Shown here in pieces: positions 10,269 to 19,382 of a stretch of DNA of 64,000 nt (position 1 is the stretch's first letter; each line of letters begins with the position of its first letter). Under the pieces are notes generated by a model. The model searched no databases. It was not told where the DNA came from and saw only the letters and a program-made list of their open reading frames with translations. A program made the position numbers and the translations under genes. The stretch is from Fimbriiglobus ruber (GTDB taxonomy: Bacteria; Planctomycetota; Planctomycetia; Gemmatales; Gemmataceae): assembly GCF_002197845.1 (NCBI RefSeq), contig NZ_NIDE01000003.1:1-64000 (forward strand), read 5' to 3'.

Positions 10269-10879
10269 GGGCGCCCCGGCATAAAGCGTGGGAAGATTGG
10301 ACCGGTCAGAGAGCGGACGAACAGGCCCGGACATCACACCCCGGCGGCGGTCGGCGGAGAAATCCCGCAACCGGACCCGTTCGTTGCGTGTGGAAGGGCT
10401 GTTCGTCAGACAGCTTGGTGGGCACGATAGAAGTGCGTGATCGTGCGCGAATTCGCAGAGCAGGCTACGACACCGGCTCGCGGACGAAAATGGCCGAAAT
10501 GAACAAGGAGCGGACGATCCGTGTCGGTGGGAAAAGGTTCATGGTGGGCTGATCTAATCAAATATAAGGAATGATACAGTCGCACTCACAAGGACAATTG
10601 TAGCGACCGAACCCGCGCCCGCGAAGAAGAACTAGAGAAAAAACCAAGTTCGCGCAACTGGTTGATTTGAATGACGTTATGTGTCTCGTCCGCCCAGTCG
10701 CGCCGTGGCGCCCGGTTGACCGGGCTCTTTCTGGGGTCGGGATCGGGCCGTAGGATTGCCGCGTATCGGGCGCTCCCAGCGATCGCAATGGTCGGGCAGG
10801 ACACGGTCCTTTTGGCTTTGATTCTGGCGAGCCGCGATCTGCTATCCCCGAACCTCGCCGCCCGCAATTCCGAGGACGT
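10269..10879. other. divergent intergenic region, no gene seen
   Basis: About 600 bp between the leftward giant gene and the rightward TPR gene. Short frames here have no family features. It should hold the promoters of both genes, but I see no convincing -35/-10 pair. It is AT-richer around 10550-10680. Confidence 0.5.
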
Positions 10880-13173
10880 ATGTCGCCCCCGCACCCGTCG
10901 TTCGATCCGGCTGTCGCCGCCCAGCGGGCCGGCGAATACTCACGGGCCGAGACCCTTTTCCGCGAGGTCGTCGCGGCCGACCCCGGCCGGGCCGAGGCGT
11001 GGGGCCGGCTCGGCGAGGTGTGCCAGGTCCAGGGCAAAATGGCCGAGGCGGCCGACGCGTACCGGCGGACCCTCGGGCTTACCCCGGGCGACGACCGCGC
11101 CCGGTATCATCTGGCCGTCGTCCTCGCCGACCGTGGGGAGAATGACGAGGCCGAGGAGTACTTTACAGCCGTCCTCGACCGCACCCCGGCCCACGCCGAC
11201 GCCCACGCCGGGCTCGGGGTGCTGCTCGCTCGGACCGGGCGGGTCGACCGGGCCGTCCCCCACTTCCGCCAGGCCCTCACCCTCCGCCCCGACCTCGTCA
11301 AGGCCCACCACAACCTGGGCGTCGCCCTGGCCGAGCAGGGGCACCACGACCAGGCCCGGGTCAGCTTCGAGCACGCCGTCCGCCTTCAGCCGGCGTACGC
11401 GGACGCCCACTTCAACCTGGCCAACACCCTGGCCCACCTGGGCAACAAGGCCGAGGCCGCCGTCCACTACCGGAAGACGCTGGAGATCCGTCCGGACCAC
11501 CCGGACGCCCTCAACAACCTGGGGCTCACCCTGACCGAACTCGGGCGGGCCGGCGAGGCCGTCGTCCTCCTCCGCCAGGCCACCCGCCTCCGCCCGACCC
11601 TGGTCGAGGCGTGGAACAACCTCGGGCTGGCCCTGGCCGACCTCGGCCGGTTCGAGGACGCCAAGGAGTACTTCGAGCAGGCCCTCAAGCTCCGCCCGAG
11701 CTTCCCGGACGCCCACACCAACCTGGCCAGCGCGAACAAGGAGCAGGGGCGGTACGAGGAGGCCCTGGCCGGGTACCAGACGAGCCTGTGGCTGAAGCCG
11801 GACAACCCGACCGCCCACTGGAACCGGTCGCTCGCGTGGCTCCAGGCCGGGGACTACGAGAAGGGGTGGCCGGAGTACGAGTGGCGGTGGCGGCGGAAGC
11901 GGGCCAAGCCGCGGGCGTTCGCGGCCCCTCGGTGGGCCGGCGAGCCGGTCGACGGGAAGACCGTCCTGCTGTACGCCGAGCAGGGCTCGGGGACGTCATC
12001 CAGTTCGTCCGGTACGCGACTCGGGTCAAAGCCCGCGGGGCCGCCCGGGTGCTGGTCGAGGTGCCGGGCGTCCTGGCCCGGCTGCTGGCCACCTGCCCGG
12101 GGGTCGACACGGTCATCGCCGAGGGCCAGCCGCTCCCGGGGGTCGATTTCCAGTGCCCGCTCATGAGCCTCCCGGCGGTGTTCGGGACGACCGTCCCGAC
12201 GATCCCCAACCCGGTGCCGTACCTGTCGCCCGACCCCGGGCTACTGAAGCACTGGGGGCGGCTCCTGGCGGACTTGCGGGGGTTCAACGTCGGGATCGCG
12301 TGGCAGGGCAACCCGAACCACAAGTGGGACCGCCACCGGTCGGTCCCGGTGACCGCGTTCGCCCCGCTGGCCCGGGTGCCCGGGGTCCGGCTGGTCGCCC
12401 TCCAGCAGGGGCCGGCGCTCAAGCAGGTGGACGTCCTGGGCGGACGGTTCGCGGTCACCCGGCTGCCCCCGCGGGACCCGTCGGCCAGGCAGTGGACGTT
12501 CCCGGACACGGCGGCCGTGATCCGGTCCCTGGACCTGGTGGTGACGGTCGACACGTCGGTCGCCCACCTGGCCGGGGCCCTCGGGGTGCCGACCTGGGTG
12601 GGCCTGTCGACGGTCGTCGACTGGCGGTGGCTGCTCGACCGGGAGGACTGCCCGTGGTACCCGACCGTCCGGCTGTTCCGCCAAGCCGTCCAGGGCGAGT
12701 GGGCCCCGGTGTTCGACCGGATCGCCCGGGAACTGACCGACCGCCTGCGGGTGTGGCCGGCCGGCCGCGGGGTGCCGGTCGAACTCGACCCGGGCGACCT
12801 GCTCGACCGGATCGCGGCCCTGACGGCGGCCGAGTCGCGGACGCGGGAGCCGATGGCCGCGGCCCGGGTGCGGGCCGAATTGGCCGCCCTGATCGCGGCC
12901 CGCGACCACGGGCTGGCGACCACCCCCGAGTCCGACCGGCTGTTCCGGGAACTGCTGGCCACCCACCAAGCTGGATGCGACGCGGACGACGGCGTCCGCC
13001 GGTGCGACCAGGCCAAGGACTACGGCCCCGCGTTCGTCGAGGCGGCCCTGGCCGCGTACCGGGCGAACGGCCGCCGGGGGATCATCCGCGGGCGGCTGAA
13101 CGACCTACTCGGCGTCCGCGGCCCGCGACCCGCGGGCGAGTCACCGTCCGCGGCAGGTCCGGTCGCGCCATGA
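10880..13173 (+). CDS. TPR protein with glycosyltransferase domain and DUF6165-like tail (frameshifted)
   Basis: ATG at 10880. Residues ~10-310 are about nine tetratricopeptide repeats with repeated consensus such as AHHNLGVALAEQG, AWNNLGLALADLG and AHTNLASANKEQG. The second half is a GT-B fold like the GT41/GT9-type domains fused to bacterial TPR proteins: NVGIAWQGNPNHKWDRHRS, then VTVDTSVAHLAGALGVPTWV and the tail DWRWLLDREDCPWYPTVRLF. The last ~70 residues (RLFRELLATHQAG..YGPAFVEAALAAYRANGRR) resemble DUF6165. The gene is not in one frame: at GAGCAGGGCTCGGGG (GGG 11983-11985) one G is missing; with GGGG the sequence reads AEQGLGDVIQFVRYA. The first frame stops at 12166 if uncorrected. A protein-O-glycosylating role is an inference. 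Confidence 0.8.
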
Positions 13174-13603
13174 ACCGCACTGGGTTCTCTGTTGCGACAC
13201 ACCGGACGGCTGGCATCGCCTTCGAGAACTCGTCCCCGCTAACTTCCGGCCGGTGAAAGAAAGATTACCGCCTTCCCTGGCTGCTCCCGGTGGGGTCGAG
13301 CGAGGGTTCCCGGGCGGAAGGACCCGCGCGATCCCTCCCCCCCGAAAAGTTTGAAAACCCCCGCGAGTTTTTCCGGAACTGCCCCCACGGTCTCCGCCCG
13401 TATGCTCCAGACTTTCTGACCGGCATACGGGTATCCGGGTTGAGGCGCAACCCTTTTAGCATTTTGCCATGAACAGTGCGTGGCTTCTCGTGTGGTCTCC
13501 CCGACGTGTGGGCAACATTTTGTCCTCCATAGCCGTCTCGACCAACACCCTCGACTGCTACCGTCCGGCGGCCCAATCGCGAGGGCTTCGACAAGGGCTG
13601 TGG
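13174..13603. other. intergenic, no gene seen
   Basis: About 430 bp between the TPR gene and the convergent MGGMGSG gene. Only short frames without recognisable features. C-rich (13335-13345) and pyrimidine-rich patches occur; I see no clear terminator. Confidence 0.4.
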
Positions 13604-14221
13604 TCATGTCTCGTCACCGTGGTCGAGCTGATCCCGGACGCGGTCCAGTTTGCGAATCCGCCACTCCAACAACTTCAGGCTAAACGCCATCGCCGAGAGC
13701 GAGACGCCGACCGAGAGCTTGGCATACGCATTCACATCCCCGCCGCGCTTCAAGAACGCCCGCACCCGGCGATCACTCCTCTGCGACGTGAAGTACGCGA
13801 GATTGTGGCAATGACGACACCCGAAATACTTCCCCCGCAGGAACAACTTCCGCGCCCGCCGCGAGCACGCCTGACCGTCCCAAACCAGTGGGCACTCGAA
13901 CCACCACCGGACCCCGCCGAACCGGCACGGGGTCGAGATTAACCCCACCGGGTACGTGAACGATTCGCCCGGCGGGGTGAGTTGATACCGCAGCTCGACG
14001 TGCCCGCCGCCCGGGTCACGGAGGTCGACGGTGTAACCGATGGTCGCCGTGGTTTCCTCGAAGATCGTCCGCCGCCGGGTCCGGGTGAGGACACCGGACG
14101 CGTGCGTCCCGGGCGCCAGCAACCCGCGGCGTTTGAACACGGTGGTGTCGACCTCCCAGCAGTCTTCCACCATCGGCTTCTTCCCCCGCCAGTACCGATC
14201 CCCGCTTCCCATCCCACCCAT
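13604..14221 (-). CDS. MGGMGSG-type zinc-ribbon protein, copy 1
   Basis: 205 residues starting MGGMGSGDRYWRG. The ATG at 14221 is chosen because GGAGAGG lies 7 nt upstream and because the paralogue at 14769-15377 starts with the same motif; an upstream in-frame start would add 73 residues of non-conserved sequence. The C-terminal half carries a CPLVWDG..C and YFGCRHCHNLAY arrangement that looks like a metal-binding ribbon (CxxC plus an upstream Cys). The N-terminal half has GRRGLLAPG-like and TIGYTVDLRDP segments, suggesting a beta-rich domain. Small proteins of this type are widespread next to mobile DNA; their function is unknown to me. Confidence 0.7.
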   Translation of the reverse strand: MGGMGSGDRYWRGKKPMVEDCWEVDTTVFKRRGLLAPGTHASGVLTRTRRRTIFEETTATIGYTVDLRDPGGGHVELRYQLTPPGESFTYPVGLISTPCRFGGVRWWFECPLVWDGQACSRRARKLFLRGKYFGCRHCHNLAYFTSQRSDRRVRAFLKRGGDVNAYAKLSVGVSLSAMAFSLKLLEWRIRKLDRVRDQLDHGDET

Positions 14222-14467
14222 CGGCGCACCTCTCCGGTTTACCGAAATCATTAGCAATTTGCCCACCCACCCCGAACGATGGGCGTGCCGTAATCCACTA
14301 TTTGGAAGTCTGTTCCGGCGAAATGGCCGGGATTGTGAAGACCGCGCCCCACACGCATAACGACGCAAAAACGCGGGCTTTTCGGTGCCGAAATGGGGGT
14401 GGAACGGGGCAAAACCAGGTGATTTCTCGCCACATGCCACTTTTTTCGGCGCAAATCAGGGGGTGAT

Positions 14468-14719
14468 TCAGGACGGGTTAAGGGGGTGTTTGTTCGCACG
14501 GCAGTGGTCGCACGTCGCGCTTTTTCGCGCGTGGGACCAGAACCGCGAGCCGCCGCATGTCTGGCAGTTCCGCGGATGCCGGGGCCGCCAACTGGCCCAC
14601 GGGCCGAGCGGCCACCGCCCGCACCGCCAGAACGCGACCCCGGCCGGGGTCTTGCGGACGACGACCTTCGCCCGGCACGTCGGGCAGTCCTTCCGCTGGC
14701 GGATCTGGGGGCGCGCCAC
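14468..14719 (-). CDS. small zinc-ribbon protein (short paralogue of 15611-16117)
   Basis: 83 codons from a GTG at 14719, supported by AGAAGGA just upstream. Cysteines occur as CPTCRAK, a lone C in FWRCGRW, CQTCGG and CDHCRAN, i.e. two ribbon-like knuckles; the first resembles the C-terminal zinc ribbons of type I topoisomerases (CPxCxxxxxxR..G.FWxC). It matches the last ~80 residues of the 168-residue neighbour almost residue for residue but lacks its helix-turn-helix, so it is either a truncated duplicate or a stand-alone ribbon. It lies between the two MGGMGSG genes on the same strand. Confidence 0.6.
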   Translation of the reverse strand: MARPQIRQRKDCPTCRAKVVVRKTPAGVAFWRCGRWPLGPWASWRPRHPRNCQTCGGSRFWSHARKSATCDHCRANKHPLNPS

Positions 14720-14768
14720 ATCCTTCTGGTCCGTCCATTAATTCCCTCCCGACACATCGCGGCGTCCG

Positions 14769-15377
14769 CTACCCGGCGTCCAACCGCTTCTCCAGTCGGT
14801 TCAGCCGACGGATCTCCCACTTCAGTAACTTCAACGAAAACGACACCTCCGTCAGCGACCCGCGCCGGGCCGTTTCGGTATACGTCTCCGAATTCCCGCC
14901 AGCCTTGCGGTACGCGGACACCCGCCGGTCGCTGTTCTGGGTGCTGGCGTAGGTCAACCGGTGGCACGCCCGGCACCCGTAGTACCGGCCCCGCAGGTAC
15001 AACACTCGGACCCGTTGCCGACACGGTTTCCCGTCCCGGACCAACGGGCAGAGGAACCACCACCGCACCCCGCCGAACGCGCAATCCGTCGACACCAACC
15101 GCACCCGGTAGACGTGCGACTCGTCGGCCAGAACCAACCGATACCGCAGCTCCACAGAGGCCCCGTCGGGGTCACGCAGGTCGATCGTGTACTCGATCGT
15201 GGACGACAGCGCGCGACCCAGCAGGGCAGTACGGGTTCGCGTCAGCTCCCCGGACTGATGGGTGCCGGGGGCGAGGAGCCCTCGTCGGCCGAAGTCAGTC
15301 GTGTCGATGTCCCAGCAGTCTTCGGCCAAGGCTTTCTTGGACCGCCCGAATCGTTTTCCGCTGCCCATGCCGCCCAT
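14769..15377 (-). CDS. MGGMGSG-type zinc-ribbon protein, copy 2
   Basis: About 202 residues from ATG 15377 (MGGMGSGKRFGRSKK); a TTG three codons upstream is possible. Same architecture as copy 1: EDCWDIDTTDFGRRGLLAPG at the N-terminus, a beta-rich middle with IEYTIDLRDPDGASVELRY, then CPLVRDGKPC and YYGCRACHRLTY, ending in a helical tail SFSLKLLKWEIRRLNRLEK. Copies 1 and 2 are clear paralogues at around half identity, so the duplication is not recent. No signal peptide. Possibly a nucleic-acid-binding accessory protein, but that is only inference from the ribbon and basic tail. Confidence 0.7.
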   Translation of the reverse strand: MGGMGSGKRFGRSKKALAEDCWDIDTTDFGRRGLLAPGTHQSGELTRTRTALLGRALSSTIEYTIDLRDPDGASVELRYRLVLADESHVYRVRLVSTDCAFGGVRWWFLCPLVRDGKPCRQRVRVLYLRGRYYGCRACHRLTYASTQNSDRRVSAYRKAGGNSETYTETARRGSLTEVSFSLKLLKWEIRRLNRLEKRLDAG

Positions 15378-15610
15378 CCCACGCAACTCGAATTTTCCGA
15401 AATCATTTGCAATTTGCGCCCCGCCTGCCGGTCAGAGGCGAGCTGTAACCACCTGGAACGGGATGCGTTCCGTCGATCTGAGGCGAATTGTGAAGACCAC
15501 GCACTGTGTCGCAGCAATCCGAGAAACACCCGGCCTTTCGGTGCTGAAACGCCACGCCCACTTAACAAAACCTGACAACTACAACCGTTTCGACCCCGGT
15601 TTTGGCGGAA

Positions 15611-16117
15611 TTATGGCGGTTTCTCGTGCGGAGTTAGGGTGCCAGAATTCGCACGGCAGTAGTCGCAGTTGACGCTCTTGCGGGAGTGCGACCAGAACCG
15701 CGGGCCGCCGCACCGCCGACAGTTCCGGGGGTGCCGGGGTCGCCAGCTCGCCCACGGGCACCGGGGCCATCGCCCGCACCGCCAGAACACAATCTTTCCC
15801 GGGGCTGTCCGGACGACCACCTTGGCCCGGCAAACCGGGCAGTCCTTCCGCCAGGGGACGTGCGGCCGCTCAACAGGGAGGGATTCCCATGCTTCGGCTC
15901 GGGCCTCGCGGGCCGCTTCTCGCATCTCGTCAGCGAAGGCAGGATCGCGCGCCTGCCACCGGCAGACGGTCGCGACGTGGACGCCGGCTCGGTCGGCCGC
16001 ATCTCGTAGCGTCAGCCCGGCCCGCCGACACTCGACCATCAAATACTTCTGGCTGCCCGGACCCCGCACGACGATCTTGTCGAGGAGTCGTTTCTGGTCG
16101 TCGAGAGAAAGAGTCAT
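15611..16117 (-). CDS. HTH plus zinc-ribbon protein
   Basis: 168 residues, ATG 16117 (MTLSLDDQKRLLDKIVV). Residues ~25-65 form a helix-turn-helix (GLTLRDAADRAGVHVATVCRW) of the kind found in terminase small subunits and transposase N-termini. Residues ~90-160 are a double ribbon: CPVCRAK, FWRCGRW, CRRCGG, CDYCRAN. It is the first gene of a leftward series HTH-ribbon, MGGMGSG, ribbon, MGGMGSG. The HTH together with ribbons suggests DNA recognition, perhaps in a phage-like or integrative element. No catalytic motif is visible. Confidence 0.65.
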   Translation of the reverse strand: MTLSLDDQKRLLDKIVVRGPGSQKYLMVECRRAGLTLRDAADRAGVHVATVCRWQARDPAFADEMREAAREARAEAWESLPVERPHVPWRKDCPVCRAKVVVRTAPGKIVFWRCGRWPRCPWASWRPRHPRNCRRCGGPRFWSHSRKSVNCDYCRANSGTLTPHEKPP

Positions 16118-16590
16118 GATTGTTCATCCGATCGACGGAGCGGTAGGATTCAAAACCATGTAGACTGTTGTTCGATCTTCTGTTGTCCTTCCTTATCGGT
16201 CGTTTCATTTGCCGTTCTTCTCACTGAGGCTTTAGGTTCCCGGCACAGTCCGCGATATCCACGACCAAGGTACAGAGAGACCCCTTCGCACCCACAATCG
16301 CGCCAAACAGCCGTTGACCCGGGCACGGACACGGACACGGACCGGCACACCGAATTGAGGTCTGTCAGCCGGAATTTTCATTGGCCCTATCGGCGGGGGT
16401 AGCGAGAGCCCTGACAAGAGCAGCACGGTCAACCGATGACATCTGGTTCAGCAATGGAAGTAATGCAGAAACGAGAGCCGAAGGGGGTTGTTCCAGAACA
16501 GGCAATTGCGGTTTCGTGCAACTGGTGTGCAACTGGGCAATCGGTATGCCAGATTTACCTGTGTTTTCTAGGCATTCTTGTGCGTCGTCA
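16118..16590. other. no gene recognised
   Basis: Between the cassette and the tRNA-like fragment. Minus-strand frames such as 16365-16646 begin inside the tRNA-like sequence and are probably not genes. A helical reading (SALVSALLPLLNQMSSVDRAALVRALA) at 16390-16480 could be the tail of a lost protein, but this is weak. Confidence 0.3.
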
Positions 16591-16637
16591 GAAGACTGTC
16601 GATCCGGAGGTTGCGGGTTCGAGTCCCGTCGCCCTCG
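16591..16637 (+). other. tRNA 3'-half-like fragment (possible attachment site)
   Basis: GCGGG-TTCGAGT-CCCGT (16613-16629) is a five-pair T stem (one G-U) with a seven-base T loop, followed by CGCCCTC (16630-16636) in the position of the 3' acceptor strand. The matching 5' strand GAGGGCG is not found in the preceding ~120 bases and no proper anticodon arm can be drawn, so only the 3' part of a tRNA is present. Such fragments are what site-specific integrases leave at an attachment site. The region 16638-16879 downstream holds no recognisable gene. Confidence 0.45.
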
Positions 16638-16881
16638 CTTTCGCAAGCTGCGGCCGGTCGGTGCCGAGAGGTGCTAACCGGCCGATTTCGTTGGGGTTGC
16701 GGTAATTCCTGCTCACTTCCCCCCACGACCTGAAACGCGTTCATTGGTGCGGGCCGATGCTGATCGGCGCCCCCTGTTCCTACACCCGGCGCATCTTCGA
16801 TCGGCCCATTCGTCCCTGTCTCTGACAACTCGGCCGCGTTCGATCCGGCTTCCGGCGGAAGTAAATTAGGGAGCTTACCTA

Positions 16882-17115
16882 GTGGGTCACTTGGGTCGCG
16901 CGTGGCCTTTCGGGCGGGGCAGTGGCCGCCGGGTCGTCGCTCCGGAGCCACCCAGTCTGTGACTCCGGTCGCGTTGTCGCTTCCGTCGAGCGGCTCTCTT
17001 TCCGCCCCAGACAAACGGTGTCGGATTCGCATTCCAGTGCGCAGCCACCTCCTCAAACCACTTGATGATCTCGGATGGAGTCGTCGGATCTTGACCGGCC
17101 AGGGCTCGACTTTTT
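16882..17115 (-). mobile_element. 3' end of IS630-type element IS-E2 (detached by the inversion)
   Basis: From the terminal GTGGGTCACTTGGGTCGCGC next to TA (16880-16881) this closely matches the 3' end of IS-E1 (24702 onward) and stops at TTTTT (17111-17115) where IS-A begins. The 5' part of the same element is at 43169-46278, which breaks off at the same AAAAA. Together they make one element interrupted by IS-A. Confidence 0.85.
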
Positions 17116-17670
17116 ACTCACATTCCGCACCCTGGAAACCGGGTTGACGAACTTGACTATGTTAGCAAAATGCCGCTGTTTCGTTTGAATGCTTTTAGCG
17201 CGCTCGGCGGAATGCCTAACAGCTTTAACAGGTTCAACTGGGTCGTCGTCAACTCCGACAAGTGACGGCTTTGTGTGTGCTTATGCTTCACGATGACAAT
17301 GCACAGCGAGCGAAAGCATTCTAGGATCGCAGGGCCTGTCGGAGCGGGGCTCGGACGCTTTTCCGGGTACAGGCCCAGCAGCGGCTTGCCCTTCAGCTTT
17401 TGCCGCACCGTGCGTTCCATCAGCGACATCACCATCAACGCCCACAGCAAGACACTCAGGAAGCCCGCGATCCGCTCGGGCTTCTCCAAAAACATCGGCG
17501 CCACCGCCAACGGACCCTTCAAGTTGCCGATCCGATTTTCCACGTGGATCTGCTCGCGGTACTTTGCCAGCGCGGCTCCCAACGGCAACTGGCGCGTCGA
17601 CCGGTTCGTCTTCAACACAAACACGCCTTCGAGCTTCTTCCATTCCTCCAGCGCCTGAGCATTCTGCCCC
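17116..17670 (-). pseudogene. C-terminal third of IS1634-type transposase, element IS-A
   Basis: Reads inward from the IS-B1 edge as AQALEEWKKLEGVFVLKTNRS.. to a stop at 17157. It carries the third catalytic residue region YREQIHVENRIGNLKG (E of DDE) and the hydrophobic C-terminal helices of IS1634 transposases. The N-terminal two thirds (WGQN and before) sit 29 kb away at 46376-47537 on the opposite strand; the codon at the break, G|CT, is completed exactly across the two pieces once the 11-bp duplication GGGGCAGAATG is counted once. Outer end: ACTCACATTCCGCACC at 17116, matching the end at 46279. Confidence 0.85.
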
Positions 17671-19182
17671 CAATGGCACTGACGGAAGGCGTAAGTACTG
17701 TGTGTAGTTTGAGATAGACGGGGCCGGCCTCGTGCGGGATGATCGGTGTTGCACACCACTCGTCACCCCGGCACAGAGGCCGCCCCTTGTCCCATCCTAC
17801 CACCCCCCAGGTCGGCTGGCACCGGCACCAGTTGACCACCGGACCGGACCTCCCGTTCGAGAACCTGCTCACCCCCGACCAGATCGACCAAGCGGTCCGG
17901 GCCGACGGGGTCCGCTTCCGGGCCCGGATGTCTACCCCCGCCGTTACCCTGTGGGCGTTCCTGTGGCAAGTCGTCGACCCGAACGGGTCGTGCCACGATG
18001 CCGTCCTGCGGGTCATCGGGTGGTGCGTGCGGATCGGCCGGCGGCCCCCGTCGACCGACACCGGGGCGTACGGTAAGGCCCGGGGGCGATTGCCGTTCGG
18101 GGTCATCCGCCAGCTGGCCCGTGAGGTGGCCGACCGGACCGCCGATCACACCCGGGCGAAGGAGCGGTGGCGGGGCCATCGGGTTCGGGTGGTCGATGGG
18201 ACGACCGTGTCGATGCCCGACACCCCGGCCAACCAGGCCGCGTTCCCACAACCCCGGACCCAAGCCCGGGGGATCGGGTTCCCGATCGCTCGACTGGTGG
18301 CCGTGTTCGGACTCGGGTGCGGGAGTGCCCTCGGGTGGGCCGTCGGTCGGTATCAGGGCAAGGGACAGGGGGAAACGTCCCTGGCGTTGGGCTTGTTGGA
18401 CGAATTCGCGGCCGGGGATGTGATGCTCGCCGACCGGTACTACAGCGGGTATGGGATCGTCGCCCGGGCGGCCGCCCGCGGGGTCCATTACGTCGGTCGG
18501 GCCCACGCCGCCCGACGGGTCGATTTCCGCCGCGGGCGACGGCTCGGGGCGGGCGACCATGTGGTCACGTGGGTCAAACCGACGGCCCGCCCGGCCGGGT
18601 GGACGGCGACCGAGTGGGACGCCCTCCCGCCCACCCTCGACGTGCGGGAGATCCGGGTGATCGTCCGCCGGCCCGGGTTCCGGACCCGCCGGCACGTGGT
18701 CGTCACGACCCTCCGCGATCCCGTCGGATACCCGCCGACCGCTCTGGCCGACCTGTACCGCCGCCGGTGGACGGCGGAACTCGACCTGCGAGCCCTCAAG
18801 GTGACCCTCGGGATGGATGTCCTCCGGTGCCAGTCCCCGGACCTGGTCCGGAAAGAGATCGGGATGCACGTCCTGGTCTACAACCTGATCCGCGGAGTCA
18901 TGGCCGCGGCCGCCCGGGCCGGCCGGCACGCCCCCCGGACGATCAGCTTCGCCGGGGCCTGGTCCGCAATCCGCGGGTTGGCCGACATCGTGTGTGCGGC
19001 CCCGGCCACCGGGTGGGCGATCCTGCTCCGGGTCGTCCGGGCGACACGGGTCGGCCACCGGCCGGACCGCGTCGAACCGCGGGTCAAGAAACGCCGCCCG
19101 AAACCTCATCGGTTGATGAAACATCCCAGAGACGTGTTACGTCAACGCCTGCAACGACATAAAACTTAAGTCCGTGCCATTG
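17671..19182 (+). mobile_element. IS4-family element IS-B1, 1512 bp
   Basis: Ends are CAATGGCAC and its complement GTGCCATTG. The flanking 11-mers do not match each other (CATTCTGCCCC left, GGGTCAAGGAT right). They do match, in inverted form, the flanks of IS-B2: left with left and right with right. This is the signature of recombination between the two copies. Confidence 0.9.
17739..19169 (+). CDS. IS4-family transposase (IS-B1)
   Basis: 476 residues, intact. DDE catalytic residues: D in RVVDGTTVSMPDT, D in VMLADRYYSGYG, and E in the IS4 signature Y-(2)-R-(3)-E-(6)-K, seen as LYRRRWTAELDLRALK. The 11-bp target duplications deduced from the two copies agree with IS4 elements. The protein differs from the IS-B2 copy at only a few positions (for example Q/H near DQIDxAVRADG), so both copies are recent and either may be active. 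Confidence 0.9.
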   Translation: MIGVAHHSSPRHRGRPLSHPTTPQVGWHRHQLTTGPDLPFENLLTPDQIDQAVRADGVRFRARMSTPAVTLWAFLWQVVDPNGSCHDAVLRVIGWCVRIGRRPPSTDTGAYGKARGRLPFGVIRQLAREVADRTADHTRAKERWRGHRVRVVDGTTVSMPDTPANQAAFPQPRTQARGIGFPIARLVAVFGLGCGSALGWAVGRYQGKGQGETSLALGLLDEFAAGDVMLADRYYSGYGIVARAAARGVHYVGRAHAARRVDFRRGRRLGAGDHVVTWVKPTARPAGWTATEWDALPPTLDVREIRVIVRRPGFRTRRHVVVTTLRDPVGYPPTALADLYRRRWTAELDLRALKVTLGMDVLRCQSPDLVRKEIGMHVLVYNLIRGVMAAAARAGRHAPRTISFAGAWSAIRGLADIVCAAPATGWAILLRVVRATRVGHRPDRVEPRVKKRRPKPHRLMKHPRDVLRQRLQRHKT

Positions 19183-19346
19183 GGGTCAAGGATGATCCGT
19201 CCGGACACGACCAAGTGGAAACAGACGACCGACGATTTACGCCGCCTGGCGACGGAGTCGGGTCATGTGCGGACGCGGGAGCGGTTCCTGGCGTTATATC
19301 AGATCGCCACCCACCAAACGAACGCGACCCAATGGGCCGAACAGAT
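19183..19346 (+). pseudogene. N-terminal piece of IS630-type transposase, element IS-K
   Basis: ATG at 19192; MIRPDTTKWKQTTDDLRRLATESG...HQTNATQWAEQ is an IS630-type winged-helix N-terminus. It ends at the 8-bp target duplication GAACAGAT (19339-19346) of IS-J and resumes in frame at 22275 (AEQ|IDRCDECVMSWVYTYN). Its upstream leader and left terminus are now at 49050-49138, because IS-B sat just before the ATG and the segment was inverted. Confidence 0.8.
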
Positions 19347-19382
19347 GGGTCTGGCAAATTTTTCTGGCGTCGTTAAGGGCGA

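Larger units (their letters stand above)
13604..16117 (-). repeat. tandem duplication of ribbon + MGGMGSG cassette
   Basis: The gene pair [ribbon protein, MGGMGSG protein] occurs twice head-to-tail. The duplication includes non-coding DNA: the leaders of both MGGMGSG genes share CCGAAATCATT(A/T)GCAATTTGC and a GAATTGTGAAGACC-like block at the same spacing (14240-14340 and 15400-15500). The upstream unit keeps an HTH on its ribbon protein; the downstream unit lost it. Confidence 0.65.

Noticed and set aside
16591-16637. A complete tRNA gene
   Set aside because: Only the T arm and 3' acceptor strand are present; no 5' acceptor strand or anticodon arm could be found upstream.
16365-17056. Two minus-strand frames reading RDSNPQPPDRQS and GDGTRTRNLRIDS
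   Set aside because: These peptides are what the reverse complement of a tRNA 3' half encodes; they are a known kind of false gene call.
17157-17670. An independent truncated IS1634 copy
   Set aside because: Its break point, duplication and codon phase fit exactly with the N-terminal piece at 46376-47537; it is the other half of one element.
17763-19124. 453-codon frames antisense to both IS4 copies (here and at 47596-48957)
   Set aside because: Exact antisense of an intact transposase with clear catalytic motifs; Pro/Arg/Gly-rich with no features of its own.
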